Positions 8,393 to 18,100 of a stretch of 64,000 nt of DNA are shown here, piece after piece; the stretch's first letter is position 1, and each line of letters opens with the position of its first letter. The notes beneath the pieces are model-generated. The model searched no databases. It was not told the origin of the DNA and saw only the letters and a program-made list of their open reading frames with translations. Both the position numbers and the translations under genes were made by a program. Source of the stretch: Marinobacter bryozoorum (GTDB lineage Bacteria; Pseudomonadota; Gammaproteobacteria; Pseudomonadales; Oleiphilaceae); assembly GCF_023156245.1 (NCBI RefSeq), contig NZ_JAKZAH010000003.1, positions 124,001 through 188,000 on the forward strand. The letters are read 5' to 3'.

Positions 8393-9517
8393 ATGCCGAC
8401 AATCGGCAACCTGACGATTGAAAGGGACACCCTGATCCTGACCGAGGATTGGGTCCTCGCCCATTTCAGCCAACTCAGACCACAGGTCCAGACAGCATTA
8501 GCCAACGCCGGGGCGACCGACCATTCTGTCGACTGGTCCGGGCTCGGCCGGCTCGACAGTGCCGGGGCTGCCCTGATCGCGGAATTGCTGGGCAGTGACC
8601 GCCTGACTGCGCTGGCCGAATCTGACACCGACCTTGCGCCGGAACGCCGGGAGCTCCTGCTTGCCGTGGCCCGGGCCACCTCGGGCCTGGAAGTCGACCC
8701 CGTCAGCCAGGCTCCGACCTTGCGAGAATCCCTTGCGCGGGTCGGGCGCGGCATGTCTGAGTTCTATCGCGGGCAGAAACTGCTGGCGGGCTTTATAGGC
8801 CTGACGCTCACTGCACTACTGGCCATTGTGCCCCGCCCCAGGCGCTGGCGGTTGACCTCGCTGGTGGCCCACATTCAGTCCACCGGGCTCAACGCACTCC
8901 CCATTGTCGCCCTGCTGACCTTCCTGGTGGGTGCGGTGGTCGCCTTCCTTGGCGCCACCGTCCTGGAAAACTTTGGCGCTACGATCTACACCGTGCACCT
9001 GGTCTCCTACGCCTTTTTGCGGGAATTCGGGGTGGTTCTGGCCGCCATCCTGCTGGCTGGTCGGACAGCCAGCGCGTATACCGCCCAACTGGGCTCAATG
9101 AAGGCCAACCAGGAAGTGGATGCGCTAAGGGCGAGCGGTCTTGACCCAATGGAAATGCTGGTGCTGCCAAGGGTGTTGGCCATGATGATCAGCCTCCCCT
9201 TCCTGACCTTTGTGGGCATGCTGTCCGGTATCCTGGGCGGCATGCTGGTTTGTTTCTTCAGCCTGGATATTTCTGTCACGCAGTTCCTGACAATCCTGGA
9301 ACGGGATATACCCCTGAATCATTTCCTCGTTGGTTTGGGCAAGGCACCGGTGTTTGCCTTCGTGGTAGCGGTCATCGGCTGCCTGGAAGGGCTGAAAGTC
9401 AGTGGCAGCGCCCAGTCCGTGGGCGAACACACCACCTCCAGCGTGGTGCAGTCCATCTTCATGGTGATCCTGCTGGATGCTATCGCCGCTTTATTCTTTA
9501 TGGAGATGGGCTGGTAA
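8393..9517 (+). CDS. MlaE-family lipid ABC transporter permease with N-terminal STAS-like domain
   Basis: The protein has 374 residues. Residues 1 to about 110 form a soluble domain with WSGLGRLDSAGAALIAELL, which resembles STAS/MlaB proteins. From about residue 125 it is an MlaE/YrbE-type permease with hydrophobic segments and the conserved LGSMKANQEVDALRASG loop that contacts the ATPase. MlaE permeases move phospholipid between inner and outer membrane in complexes with MlaF, MlaD and MlaB. Here the MlaB-like part is fused to the permease. It starts a four-gene operon (permease, ATPase, MCE protein, lipoprotein) with 0-4 nt junctions. Confidence 0.92.
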   Translation: MPTIGNLTIERDTLILTEDWVLAHFSQLRPQVQTALANAGATDHSVDWSGLGRLDSAGAALIAELLGSDRLTALAESDTDLAPERRELLLAVARATSGLEVDPVSQAPTLRESLARVGRGMSEFYRGQKLLAGFIGLTLTALLAIVPRPRRWRLTSLVAHIQSTGLNALPIVALLTFLVGAVVAFLGATVLENFGATIYTVHLVSYAFLREFGVVLAAILLAGRTASAYTAQLGSMKANQEVDALRASGLDPMEMLVLPRVLAMMISLPFLTFVGMLSGILGGMLVCFFSLDISVTQFLTILERDIPLNHFLVGLGKAPVFAFVVAVIGCLEGLKVSGSAQSVGEHTTSSVVQSIFMVILLDAIAALFFMEMGW

Positions 9518-9519
9518 TT

Positions 9520-10305
9520 ATGGCGCCATTGATTGAAGTCCGGGGACTGGTAAACCGTTTCGGTGATCACACGGTCCATGATGACCTGGACCTGGACGTC
9601 TACCCGGGAGAGATCCTGGGCGTTGTGGGCGGCTCAGGGACCGGCAAGTCGGTTTTGCTGCGCAGCATTATCGGTTTGCGACAGGCCAGTGGCGGCACCA
9701 TCCGCGTTTTCGGCCAGGATCTGCAGGAGCTGTCTGCACAGGACCGTTCCCGGGTCGAGCAGCGCTTCGGCGTTCTGTTCCAGACCGGCGCCCTGTTTAC
9801 CTCGCTCAACCTGCAGGAAAACGTTGCCCTGCCGCTGATTGAACACACAGGCCTGAGTCGCAGTGATGCCGAACACCTTGCCCGAATGAAGCTGGCACTG
9901 GCGGGCTTGCCCGCGCAGGCGGCATGGAACTACCCTTCGGAGCTGTCCGGTGGCATGGTCAAGCGGGCGTCACTCGCCCGTGCCCTGGCCCTGGACCCGG
10001 AGGTTCTTTTCCTCGACGAACCGACCGCTGGACTGGACCCGATCAGCGCTGCTGCTTTTGACAGGTTGCTTCGCACCCTCCGTGATGCGCTTGGTTTCAG
10101 CGTATTCCTGGTGACCCATGACCTGGATACGCTCTACACGACCTGCGACCGGGTGGCCGTGCTGGCCAGGGGCAAGGTGCTGGTCGCTGACTCACTGGAA
10201 CAGGTAGAGGACAACCCGGACCCCTGGATACAGGACTATTTCCACGGTCCGCGGGGCCGTGCCGCCGCAGACGCCCACCAACGCCTGGGCAGGGAGGATT
10301 ACTGA
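9520..10305 (+). CDS. MlaF-like ABC transporter ATP-binding protein
   Basis: The 261-residue ATPase of the lipid ABC system starts two bases after the permease stop, at the ATG giving MAPLIEVRGL. The reading frame is open further upstream, but that extension only overlaps the permease. Walker A is GGSGTGKS, the signature is LSGGMVKRA and Walker B is VLFLDEPTAGLDP, followed by the switch His in VTHDLD. The Met-Val-Lys form of the signature region is typical of the MlaF/Ttg2A group. It would act as a dimer on the cytoplasmic face of the permease to drive lipid transport. Confidence 0.93.
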   Translation: MAPLIEVRGLVNRFGDHTVHDDLDLDVYPGEILGVVGGSGTGKSVLLRSIIGLRQASGGTIRVFGQDLQELSAQDRSRVEQRFGVLFQTGALFTSLNLQENVALPLIEHTGLSRSDAEHLARMKLALAGLPAQAAWNYPSELSGGMVKRASLARALALDPEVLFLDEPTAGLDPISAAAFDRLLRTLRDALGFSVFLVTHDLDTLYTTCDRVAVLARGKVLVADSLEQVEDNPDPWIQDYFHGPRGRAAADAHQRLGREDY

Positions 10306-10306
10306 C

Positions 10307-11245
10307 GTGGAACCCAAGGCTCACCATGTACTGATCGGCCTATTCACCGTTGTCACCATCGCCGCCATTCTGCTGTTTGCACTCTGGCTGGGGGACCGTG
10401 AAGGCAACCGCGAGTATGGCTGGTACGAAATCGGCTTCCGCCAGGGGGTCAGCGGACTCGCCGAAGGCAGCCCGGTTCAGTACAGCGGCATTGAAGTCGG
10501 TGACGTGGCCGAACTGACACTGGACCCGGAAGACCCCAGCCACGTGCTGGCCCTGATTCGGGTCTACCAGGATATTCCGGTACGGGAGGATACCCGCGCG
10601 ACGCTGAGCCTGGCCAACATCACCGGCGCCATGACCATTCAGCTATCCGGCGGTTCGAAAGGCAGTGCTGTGCTCGGTGGCGACCGACAGGACCCACCCT
10701 ATATCGAAGCCGAGCCCTCACAGTTCAGCGCATTAATGAGCAGCAGCGAGAACCTGTTTCGGCGCGCAGACGACTTTCTCACCAGCGCCAACCGCTTTCT
10801 CTCCGAGGAAAATGCTGAAAACCTTACGACAACCCTGGAAAACTTTCGCGTTGCCTCCGATGCCATGGTTGCTGAACGGGATAATCTCAACCGTGCCCTG
10901 GTCACCGTCTACGAGGCCGCTGCCCGGGCAGAGGCCACCTTTGAGCGCTATGAAGGTCTGGGCAATTACCTCGACAGCCTGCTAAAGCAGGAAGGTAAGC
11001 CCATGCTTGCCTCAGCCCGGCAGGCGGCCGAATCCCTCGAACGGGCCACCACCCGTATCGACACCCTGGTGGCCGACAACGAAGGCTCCGTCGGCCAGGG
11101 ACTGCAGAGCCTGGGTGAACTGGCCCCGGTCATGCAGGAGTTGAGAACCACCCTGCGCAACCTGCGCCTGCTGACCCAGCGACTGGAAGAGGACCCCGGC
11201 AAGGCATTGCTGGGACAGGACCCCATTCAGGAGATCTCACCATGA
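10307..11245 (+). CDS. MlaD-like MCE-domain protein
   Basis: This is a 312-residue, single-pass inner-membrane protein with one MCE domain. A membrane segment occupies about residues 9-29, then the MCE core runs about 38-115 (QGVSGLAEGSPVQYSGIEVG). A long helical, heptad-like C-terminal region follows from about 130 to 290. MCE proteins form hexameric rings or tubes that bind lipid in the periplasm. GTG 10307 is chosen because GGAGG lies 9 nt upstream and it begins just after the ATPase stop. The extended helices suggest a PqiB/LetB- or Mce-like conduit more than the short E. coli MlaD. That is inference. Confidence 0.9.
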   Translation: MEPKAHHVLIGLFTVVTIAAILLFALWLGDREGNREYGWYEIGFRQGVSGLAEGSPVQYSGIEVGDVAELTLDPEDPSHVLALIRVYQDIPVREDTRATLSLANITGAMTIQLSGGSKGSAVLGGDRQDPPYIEAEPSQFSALMSSSENLFRRADDFLTSANRFLSEENAENLTTTLENFRVASDAMVAERDNLNRALVTVYEAAARAEATFERYEGLGNYLDSLLKQEGKPMLASARQAAESLERATTRIDTLVADNEGSVGQGLQSLGELAPVMQELRTTLRNLRLLTQRLEEDPGKALLGQDPIQEISP

Positions 11246-11898
11246 CTCCCACCGGTATGCCCCTGCGCGGCCTTCCCGGACACTTGCTCAAAGCCACGCT
11301 GCTGGCAGCGATCTCAGTCTCGCTCACCGCCTGTAGCGTTGCCCTGTTTCCTGACAAGCAGCCCCAGCGCCAGTTCACGCTGCCGTATCAGTTCGAGGCG
11401 GACCGTGCACCTGGACCGGCGAACAGTAACCTGCCTGTCCTGAAGGTCGAGAGACCGCAGGCCAGTGGCTTGCTTGGTGGTAAGCGCATTGTCCTGGAGG
11501 TTCAGCCCAACGAGTTGGCTGCGTACAGTGCCGTGCGCTGGACAACCGATGTTCCGGGACTCCTGCGGGATCACCTTGTGCAGGCCCTGCGGGCGGATGG
11601 CCGGTTGGGTACGGTGGTGTCCGATGCCAGTGGTGCCGGCAGCCAGGTGACCGTCAGTTCGGCCTTGCTCAGTTTCCAGGAGGACCGAACCGGTCCACGG
11701 AATGCGGTTCACCTGCACCTTCAAGCGCAGCTGATCGAAAATGGCAGCCGCAAACCGCTGGCCACCCGGGACTTCAGGGTCAAAGTACCGTTAGGTGAAC
11801 AATCCATCGAGGGCTCGGTAGCGGCGTTCGGACGTGCCGCCGACCGGCTTGCGGCCGAGGCTGCTGACTGGATTGCCAGCTCCCTCGCCGAAAACTGA
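11242..11898 (+). CDS. ABC-type transport auxiliary lipoprotein (PqiC-like)
   Basis: The 218-residue protein has a signal peptide ending in the lipobox LTAC, with Cys31 as the lipidated residue. The rest matches the ABC transport auxiliary lipoprotein family, whose best-known member is PqiC. It is probably an outer-membrane anchor that docks the MCE conduit. It overlaps the MCE gene by 4 nt (ATGA), so it is made with the complex. Its stop lies 7 nt from the end of the convergent pgsA gene. Confidence 0.85.
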   Translation: MTPTGMPLRGLPGHLLKATLLAAISVSLTACSVALFPDKQPQRQFTLPYQFEADRAPGPANSNLPVLKVERPQASGLLGGKRIVLEVQPNELAAYSAVRWTTDVPGLLRDHLVQALRADGRLGTVVSDASGAGSQVTVSSALLSFQEDRTGPRNAVHLHLQAQLIENGSRKPLATRDFRVKVPLGEQSIEGSVAAFGRAADRLAAEAADWIASSLAEN

Positions 11899-11904
11899 CC
11901 CGGT

Positions 11905-12480
11905 TTACTCGCCCTGAGCTTTCTCCGGGAACAGGTCCGGCCAGGCGGCCTGCAGATACAGGACCATGGACCAAAGGGTCAGCACCGCCGCCAGGTAGAG
12001 CAGTCCCGTGCCGAGCCAGGCAACGACCACCCCGGGCGGAACAGCCAGTAACATGATAATGGATACCATCTGAGCCGTGGTCTTGATCTTGCCGATGTAG
12101 GACACCGCGACACTGGCACGGCTGCCAACCTCGGCCATCCACTCCCGCAGGGCGGAGATCACGATCTCCCGGCCAATGATGACCATGGCCGGGATGGTCA
12201 GCACAAAGCTGGCATGCTCCTCGATCAGTACCGTCAGCGCCACCGCCACCATCAGCTTGTCTGCCACCGGATCCAGGAACGCGCCAAACGGTGTCGACTG
12301 ATCCAGCTTGCGGGCCAGGTAGCCATCCAGCCAGTCTGTGGCGCCGGCAACGGCAAAGATAGCGGCACTGACCACGTAGCTCCACTGGACGGGCAGGTAG
12401 AAAATCGCCACGAAGACCGGAATCATCACGATCCGGGACAGGGTGAGGATATTGGGCAGGTTCATGGATTCGTTACTCAT
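11905..12480 (-). CDS. pgsA: CDP-diacylglycerol--glycerol-3-phosphate 3-phosphatidyltransferase
   Basis: PgsA makes phosphatidylglycerophosphate from CDP-diacylglycerol and glycerol-3-phosphate, the committed step to phosphatidylglycerol and cardiolipin. The protein has 191 residues and several membrane helices. The CDP-alcohol phosphotransferase motif is complete: D-G-x2-A-R-x8-G-x3-D-x3-D, seen as DGYLARKL, then GAFLDPVADK. It overlaps the uvrC end by 8 nt and is the last gene of gacA-uvrC-pgsA, the usual order in pseudomonads. Confidence 0.96.
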   Translation of the reverse strand: MSNESMNLPNILTLSRIVMIPVFVAIFYLPVQWSYVVSAAIFAVAGATDWLDGYLARKLDQSTPFGAFLDPVADKLMVAVALTVLIEEHASFVLTIPAMVIIGREIVISALREWMAEVGSRASVAVSYIGKIKTTAQMVSIIMLLAVPPGVVVAWLGTGLLYLAAVLTLWSMVLYLQAAWPDLFPEKAQGE

Positions 12481-14341
12481 CGTGTAATGCGGCGTAGATG
12501 GATTCAGCCAGGGTCTTGCTGATGCCCTGAACCTTCGCTATTTCGTCAACACCGGCGTCTCGCAGCGTCCTGACGCTACCAAAGTAGCGGATCAGGTCCC
12601 GGCGGCGCTTGGGCCCGACCCCTTCAATCCCTTCCAGCGCTGACTGTCGGCGCTTCTTGTCCCGGCGCGCCCGGTGGCCGGTAATGGCAAACCGGTGACT
12701 CTCGTCCCGGATATGCTGGATCAGGTGCAGTGCTGGCGAGTCTGGCGGCACCCGGAAGACCCGACCAGTCAGGGCGTCAATCAGCTGCTCCATCCCTGCC
12801 CGGCGGGTGACCCCCTTGGCCACGCCAATCAACGGAATATCCCGGATATGCAGTTCCTCGAACACTTCCCGGGCCATTCTCAGCTGGCCCTTGCCGCCAT
12901 CGATCAACACCAGGTCCGGGCGTTTGCCTTCCCCGTTAACCATTCGGCGATAGCGACGGGTCAGCACTTGCTTCATGGCGGCGTAGTCGTCACCCCCGGT
13001 GATGCCTTCAATATTATAGAGCCGGTAATCGCTTTTGAGCGGGCCATTCTCGTCGAAAACCACACAGGATGCGACCGTGTTTTCGCCGTGGCTATGGCTG
13101 ATATCGAAACATTCCATGCGGGACGGAGTTTCGGGCAGGTCCAGCAGGTCCCGCAACGCCAGCAGCCGACGGTAGACGGTTTCCTTGCTCGCAAGGTGGG
13201 TCAACAGGGTCTGGCGGGCGTTGGTCTGCGCCAGCTCCAGCCATTTGCGGCGTTCGCCACGAACGTTCTGGCGAACGCGGGTTTCCCGCCCTGCCTGCTC
13301 GCTGAGGGCCTGGGCAAGCAGTTCATGTTCGTCCGGCATGGCCGTTACCAGCACGTCACGGGGAATCTCCCGGCGGGTGGCGCTGCCAAAATAGAACTGG
13401 CCCAGGAATGCCGACAACAGTTCCTCATCCGACTGTTCCAGCGAGAAGCGGGGAAAGTAATCCTTGGTACCGAGCACGCGGCCACCGCGTACGATAATGA
13501 CGACCACACAAACGATACCCGCGTCCTGGGCCATGGCAATGACATCTGCATCGCCGCCCTCACTGTCGATCGCCTGCTGTTCCTGCACGTGGCGCAGATG
13601 ATTGATCTGGTCGCGACAGGTGGCAGCCTTTTCAAATTCAAGGTTGGCGGCGGCCTGTTCCATGGTGTCCATCAGGTCACGGATAATGGCCGGGTTCTTG
13701 CCCTCCAGGAACATGGTGGCGTGGCGCACGTCAGCCAGGTAATCCTCCGGGATGATATGGCCGACACATGGCGCGGTACAACGGTTGATCTGGTATTGCA
13801 GGCAAGGTCGGTTTCGGTTCTTGAAATAACTTTCAGAACAATCCCTTATACGGAATATCTTTTGCAGAATATTAAGACTTTCCTTCACCGCCCCGGAGCT
13901 GGGATAGGGGCCGAACCAGGTGCCTTCCCCCTTGCGGGTCCGGCCGCGGCGGAAGGTTAGCGACGGGTAGTCGCTATGACCTGACAGGTAGATATAAGGG
14001 TAGGATTTGTCATCCCGCAACAGGATATTATAGGGCGGCCGCTCCGACTTGATCAGGTTCTGTTCCAGCAGCAACGCCTCGGTTTCGCTACCGGTAACCG
14101 TGACCTCGATATGGTGAATGCGGGCGACCAGGGCAGCGGTCTTGGGAGCGAGTCCGGACTTACGGAAATAACTGCCGACCCGTTTCTTCAGGTTGCGGGC
14201 CTTGCCCACATAGAGCATGTTACCGCTGTCGTCGTACATGCGGTAAACGCCCGGGCGCTCCGTAAGTCGCTTGAGGAAGGCCTTGCTGTCAAATCCCTTC
14301 TCGTTGCTGTCCTGCGACGGGGTATCAGACCTTGTCGGCAT
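12473..14341 (-). CDS. uvrC: Excinuclease ABC subunit C
   Basis: UvrC makes the two incisions on either side of a lesion in nucleotide excision repair after UvrAB loading. The 622-residue protein has the GIY-YIG domain (PGVYRMYDDSG, MLYVGKARNLKKRV), a UVR domain near EFEKAATCRDQINHL, the RNase-H-like C-terminal nuclease (ECFDISHSHGENTVAS, LVLIDGGKGQL), and terminal helix-hairpin-helix motifs. ATG 14341 (MPTRSDTPSQ) is chosen; the frame is open 22 codons further, but that would run deeper into gacA. It overlaps the gacA end by 17 nt, implying translational coupling. Confidence 0.95.
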   Translation of the reverse strand: MPTRSDTPSQDSNEKGFDSKAFLKRLTERPGVYRMYDDSGNMLYVGKARNLKKRVGSYFRKSGLAPKTAALVARIHHIEVTVTGSETEALLLEQNLIKSERPPYNILLRDDKSYPYIYLSGHSDYPSLTFRRGRTRKGEGTWFGPYPSSGAVKESLNILQKIFRIRDCSESYFKNRNRPCLQYQINRCTAPCVGHIIPEDYLADVRHATMFLEGKNPAIIRDLMDTMEQAAANLEFEKAATCRDQINHLRHVQEQQAIDSEGGDADVIAMAQDAGIVCVVVIIVRGGRVLGTKDYFPRFSLEQSDEELLSAFLGQFYFGSATRREIPRDVLVTAMPDEHELLAQALSEQAGRETRVRQNVRGERRKWLELAQTNARQTLLTHLASKETVYRRLLALRDLLDLPETPSRMECFDISHSHGENTVASCVVFDENGPLKSDYRLYNIEGITGGDDYAAMKQVLTRRYRRMVNGEGKRPDLVLIDGGKGQLRMAREVFEELHIRDIPLIGVAKGVTRRAGMEQLIDALTGRVFRVPPDSPALHLIQHIRDESHRFAITGHRARRDKKRRQSALEGIEGVGPKRRRDLIRYFGSVRTLRDAGVDEIAKVQGISKTLAESIYAALHDE

Positions 14342-14981
14342 CAAGCAACCCGAATCGAACCGCCATAAGCGCCAGTTCCACATCACTGGAGATTTCCAGC
14401 TTCTCAAAGATGCGGTAACGGTAACTGTTTACCGTTTTCGGGCTCAGGCAAAGCTTGTCGGAAATATCCTGTACCTTCTGGCAATCCACCACCATCATGG
14501 CAATCTGAAGCTCGCGCTCGGAAAGGCGGTCAAAGAGGGACTCTTCGGCGTCGTCGGCATCACCCCCGAGCTGTTTGAGGGCCATCTTCTGGGCAATTTC
14601 GGGGCTGATGTAACGCTGCCCGGCGTGGGCCTTGCGGATGGCACGAACCATCTCGTCCAGGTCCGCCCCCTTGGTGATGTAAGCGGTAGCCCCTGCCTGC
14701 ATGACCCGGGTTGGATAGGGATCATCGGCGCACGCCGTTACCACGATCACCCGTATGGAATCATCCAGGCGCAGAATCTTGCGGGTCGCTTCCAGGCCGC
14801 CGATACCCGGCATGCGGATATCCATGAGAACGATGTCAGGGCGTCTCTGACGGACGGCATCGATGGCGCCCTCCCCTGATGAGGCCTCACCCACCACGTC
14901 AATGTCCGGGTTATCGGCCAGCATACGGGAGATCCCGGAACGAACCAGGTCATGGTCGTCTACAACGAGTACGCTGATCAA
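14325..14981 (-). CDS. gacA: Two-component response regulator GacA/UvrY
   Basis: The 218-residue protein has an N-terminal receiver domain (acidic pocket Asp8-Asp9, phosphorylation site Asp54 in VLMDIRMPG, and a Lys in YITKGAD) and a C-terminal LuxR-type helix-turn-helix (LSERELQIAMMV, LSPKTVNSYRYRIFEKL). GacA is phosphorylated by GacS and activates small RNAs that titrate CsrA/RsmA, controlling motility, biofilm and secondary metabolism. The gacA-uvrC-pgsA order is diagnostic for this regulator. A short GC-rich gap (14982-15120) separates it from the carboxylase gene. Confidence 0.96.
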   Translation of the reverse strand: MISVLVVDDHDLVRSGISRMLADNPDIDVVGEASSGEGAIDAVRQRRPDIVLMDIRMPGIGGLEATRKILRLDDSIRVIVVTACADDPYPTRVMQAGATAYITKGADLDEMVRAIRKAHAGQRYISPEIAQKMALKQLGGDADDAEESLFDRLSERELQIAMMVVDCQKVQDISDKLCLSPKTVNSYRYRIFEKLEISSDVELALMAVRFGLLDADKV

Positions 14982-15120
14982 TGTTCACCTCTCGCTACCA
15001 GTCGATCAATGCCTGGGTGTCCAACCATTGTATGCCGCCGATTGTACCGCCTGCCGGAATCAGCGAATAGCCTGCACATCACTATCTTCCCATGTCGCCA
15101 GTTAAGCAGGTTCCCGATCA

Positions 15121-18100
15121 TCACCAGGCGTCGATGAACCGGTCACTCCGGTCATAACCCTGCCGACTTTCCGCCGGCGAAGACTCGAGTCCCCGGATAA
15201 CCCAGCGCCGGGTCTCGGCGGGGTCGATGACCGCATCGATCTCCAGGAAGCTGGCCATGTTCATGCCCTTGCCGTGCTCGTAGGCCTTGGCCACCATTTT
15301 TTCGAAGGCTGCCTGGCGTTCGTCGGGGTCTTCAATGGCTTCAAGCTCCTTGCGGTAACCAAGCCGGACCGAGCCTTCCAGTCCCATAGCGCCAAACTCA
15401 CTGCTGGGCCAGCCAATGGTAAACATCGGCGAATGGAAGCTGCCTGCCGCCATGGCCTGGGCACCCAGCCCGTAGCCCTTGCGCAGCACCACCGTAAAGA
15501 ACGGTACCCGAAGCTTGGCGGCGGTGACAAACATCCTGGACACATGCCGCACGGTAGCTTCCTGCTCGGCGTCCGGCCCGACCATAAAGCCAGGGGTGTC
15601 ACACAGTGACACAATGGGCAGTCCGGCGATATCGCAAAGCTGCATGAACCGGGCAGCCTTGTCTCCTGACACCGCATCGAGAGCCCCACCCAGTACGGCC
15701 GGGTTATTGGCCATCAGGCCAAATGGACGGCCTTCGATACGAACCAGGGCAGTAATCAGCCCGGGTGCAAACTCCCGCCGCAACTCGGTCACCGAACCGT
15801 CGTCCGCCAGGGTTTCGATGACCCGGCGGATGTCATAAACCCGTAGCCGGTTCTCGGGGATCAGGTGTCGCAGCAAGCGCTGGTCCGTCGCTTCCCAGTC
15901 ATTCGCATCGCCCTGGAGGTACGACAGGTACTGCCTGGCCACTGATACAGCTTCAGCCTCATCCTCCACCAGGATATCAATCACGCCGTTAGGCCCTTGC
16001 ACGGATACAGGCCCGACTTCCTCCGGCGTGAAACGGCCCAGGCCGCCGCCTTCAATCATGGCGGGGCCGGCCATGCCAAGGGTGGCATCCTTTGTCGCGA
16101 TAATGACATCACAGCAACCCAGTAATGCCGCGTTACCGGCAAAGCACCGCCCGGAAACGATCCCGATCAGAGGTACCTTGCCAGACAGGCTCGCCATGGC
16201 GGTAAAGGTATGACAATCAAGCCCCGCTACACCCATGTGGTCTGTGTCACCGGGACGACCGCCGCCGCCCTCGGCAAACAGGATCAGCGGCAGCCGCCAG
16301 CGGTCTGCCAGCTGCAACATGCGGTCGGTTTTCTTGTGGTTCATCATGCCCTGGGTGCCGGCAAAGACTGTGTAGTCGTAGGACATCACCATGCAGCGGG
16401 CCGCGTCCGGACCGACACGGTCCCGGTTTACGGTACCCAGGCCGGCGATCAGTCCATCCGCCGGGCTGGATTCCATCAGCTCATCCATGGGTACCCGCCT
16501 GCGGCGGGCAGCCAGCGCAAGGGCTCCATATTCGGTGAAGCTGCCGTCGTCCATCAAATCGAGGATATTCTCCCGGGCCGTGCGCTGGCCGGTCTTGCGC
16601 CGCTTGGCTACGGCCTTGGGGCGACGGTGATCCTGCAGCCGGTCATGGCGCTCCAGCACCTCGGCAAGGTCATCGCGGATCAGCTCCAGGTCCCAGCTTT
16701 CTTCCGTGAGCACGTCCTCTGCCACCGTGCCATCGGTCGAGAGATGGAACATGGCCTCCCCTTCTTTCAGGGTGGCGCCCTCTTCTGCGATGACTGCCGC
16801 AACCTGGCCGGTGTCGCTGGCCTTGACCTCGAATTCCATTTTCATGGACTCAACAATAGCCAGCACCTGCCCCGGAACAACCGAGTCCCCGGACGACACT
16901 GCAACCCGGACAACGGTGCCCTGCACCGGGGTGTTAACGGCCGCCTGGCCTGCAGGCAATTCCGGCTCAATGGACCGACTGACAGGGGCGTCCTGGGGGC
17001 CCTTCTGCTGGTCGAAAAAGTAACGGGGATGGGCATCGTCACTGGTATCGGCAAGCTGCGACAACTGCTGCTCCACCAGGGCGGTCGTAACGGACCAGTC
17101 CGCCACTTCCGGCAACCGGGCCAGGTTGCGAAGGAACTCAAGGTTCGTATCAATGCCCTCCACCCGGAACTCACACAGGGCCCGGTAGGTCTTGCGCATC
17201 AGCTCCTTGAGGGAGCCCTGCCCGGAAACTACCAGCTTGGCAAGCAGCGAATCGTACCCGCCGGTATTCTGGTAGCCGGCGTAGCCGGCGCCGTCCACCC
17301 GGATTCCCGGCCCGCCAGGCGGCTCATAGATCGACAGGGTGCCAGCAGCAGGCATTGCCTGACCTTCCGGACCCTGGGATTCCATATTGATACGCACCTG
17401 GACGGCACTGGCGGCGCCCGGGTCGGCTGGTGTGTTCGCCAGCCCCAGCTGACGCAGTGACTGACCGGCTGCCAGGGCCAGTTGCACGGCGACCAGGTCC
17501 TGGCCACTGATGGCCTCGGTCACGGTATGCTCGACCTGGAGCCGGGGGTTGGCTTCCATGAACACGAAGTCACCGGTATCTGCGTCGAGCAGGAACTCAA
17601 TGGTGGCCAGGCCCTGCAACCCCGCCGCCTTCGACATGGCCAACGCAGCATCGATCATGCCCTCTCGCTGGTCCCTGGAGAGATGCGGTGCAGGCGCCAG
17701 CTCCACCAGTTTCTGTCGCCGCCGCTGCAGGCTGCAATCCCGGTCCCAGAGGTGAGAGACTGCACCCCACTCGTCACCCAGCACCTGCACCTCAATATGA
17801 CGGGCGTTGACCAGCAACCGTTCGGCGTACAGTGAGTCGTTGCCAAAGGCACGGCTGGCCTCCCGCTGGCAGGCCTGCCAGGCCTGCTCCAGTTCGTCAG
17901 CACTGAAAACCGGCCGCATGCCGCGCCCGCCGCCGCCAGCAACGGCCTTGAGCATCATGCCAGCTGCCTCGCCATGCTCCGCCTTGAGAGTCCGAAGGAA
18001 ATCCGCCGCTTCTGCCAGGGTTATCTCGCCATTGGTGCCGGTTGCCAGGGGCACCTTGCACTCCATCGCCAGGTCCCTGGCCCGGGCCTTGTCCCCCAGC

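Noticed and set aside
16210..17460. 416-codon plus-strand frame
   Set aside because: Antisense to the acyl-CoA carboxylase, whose motifs are unmistakable.
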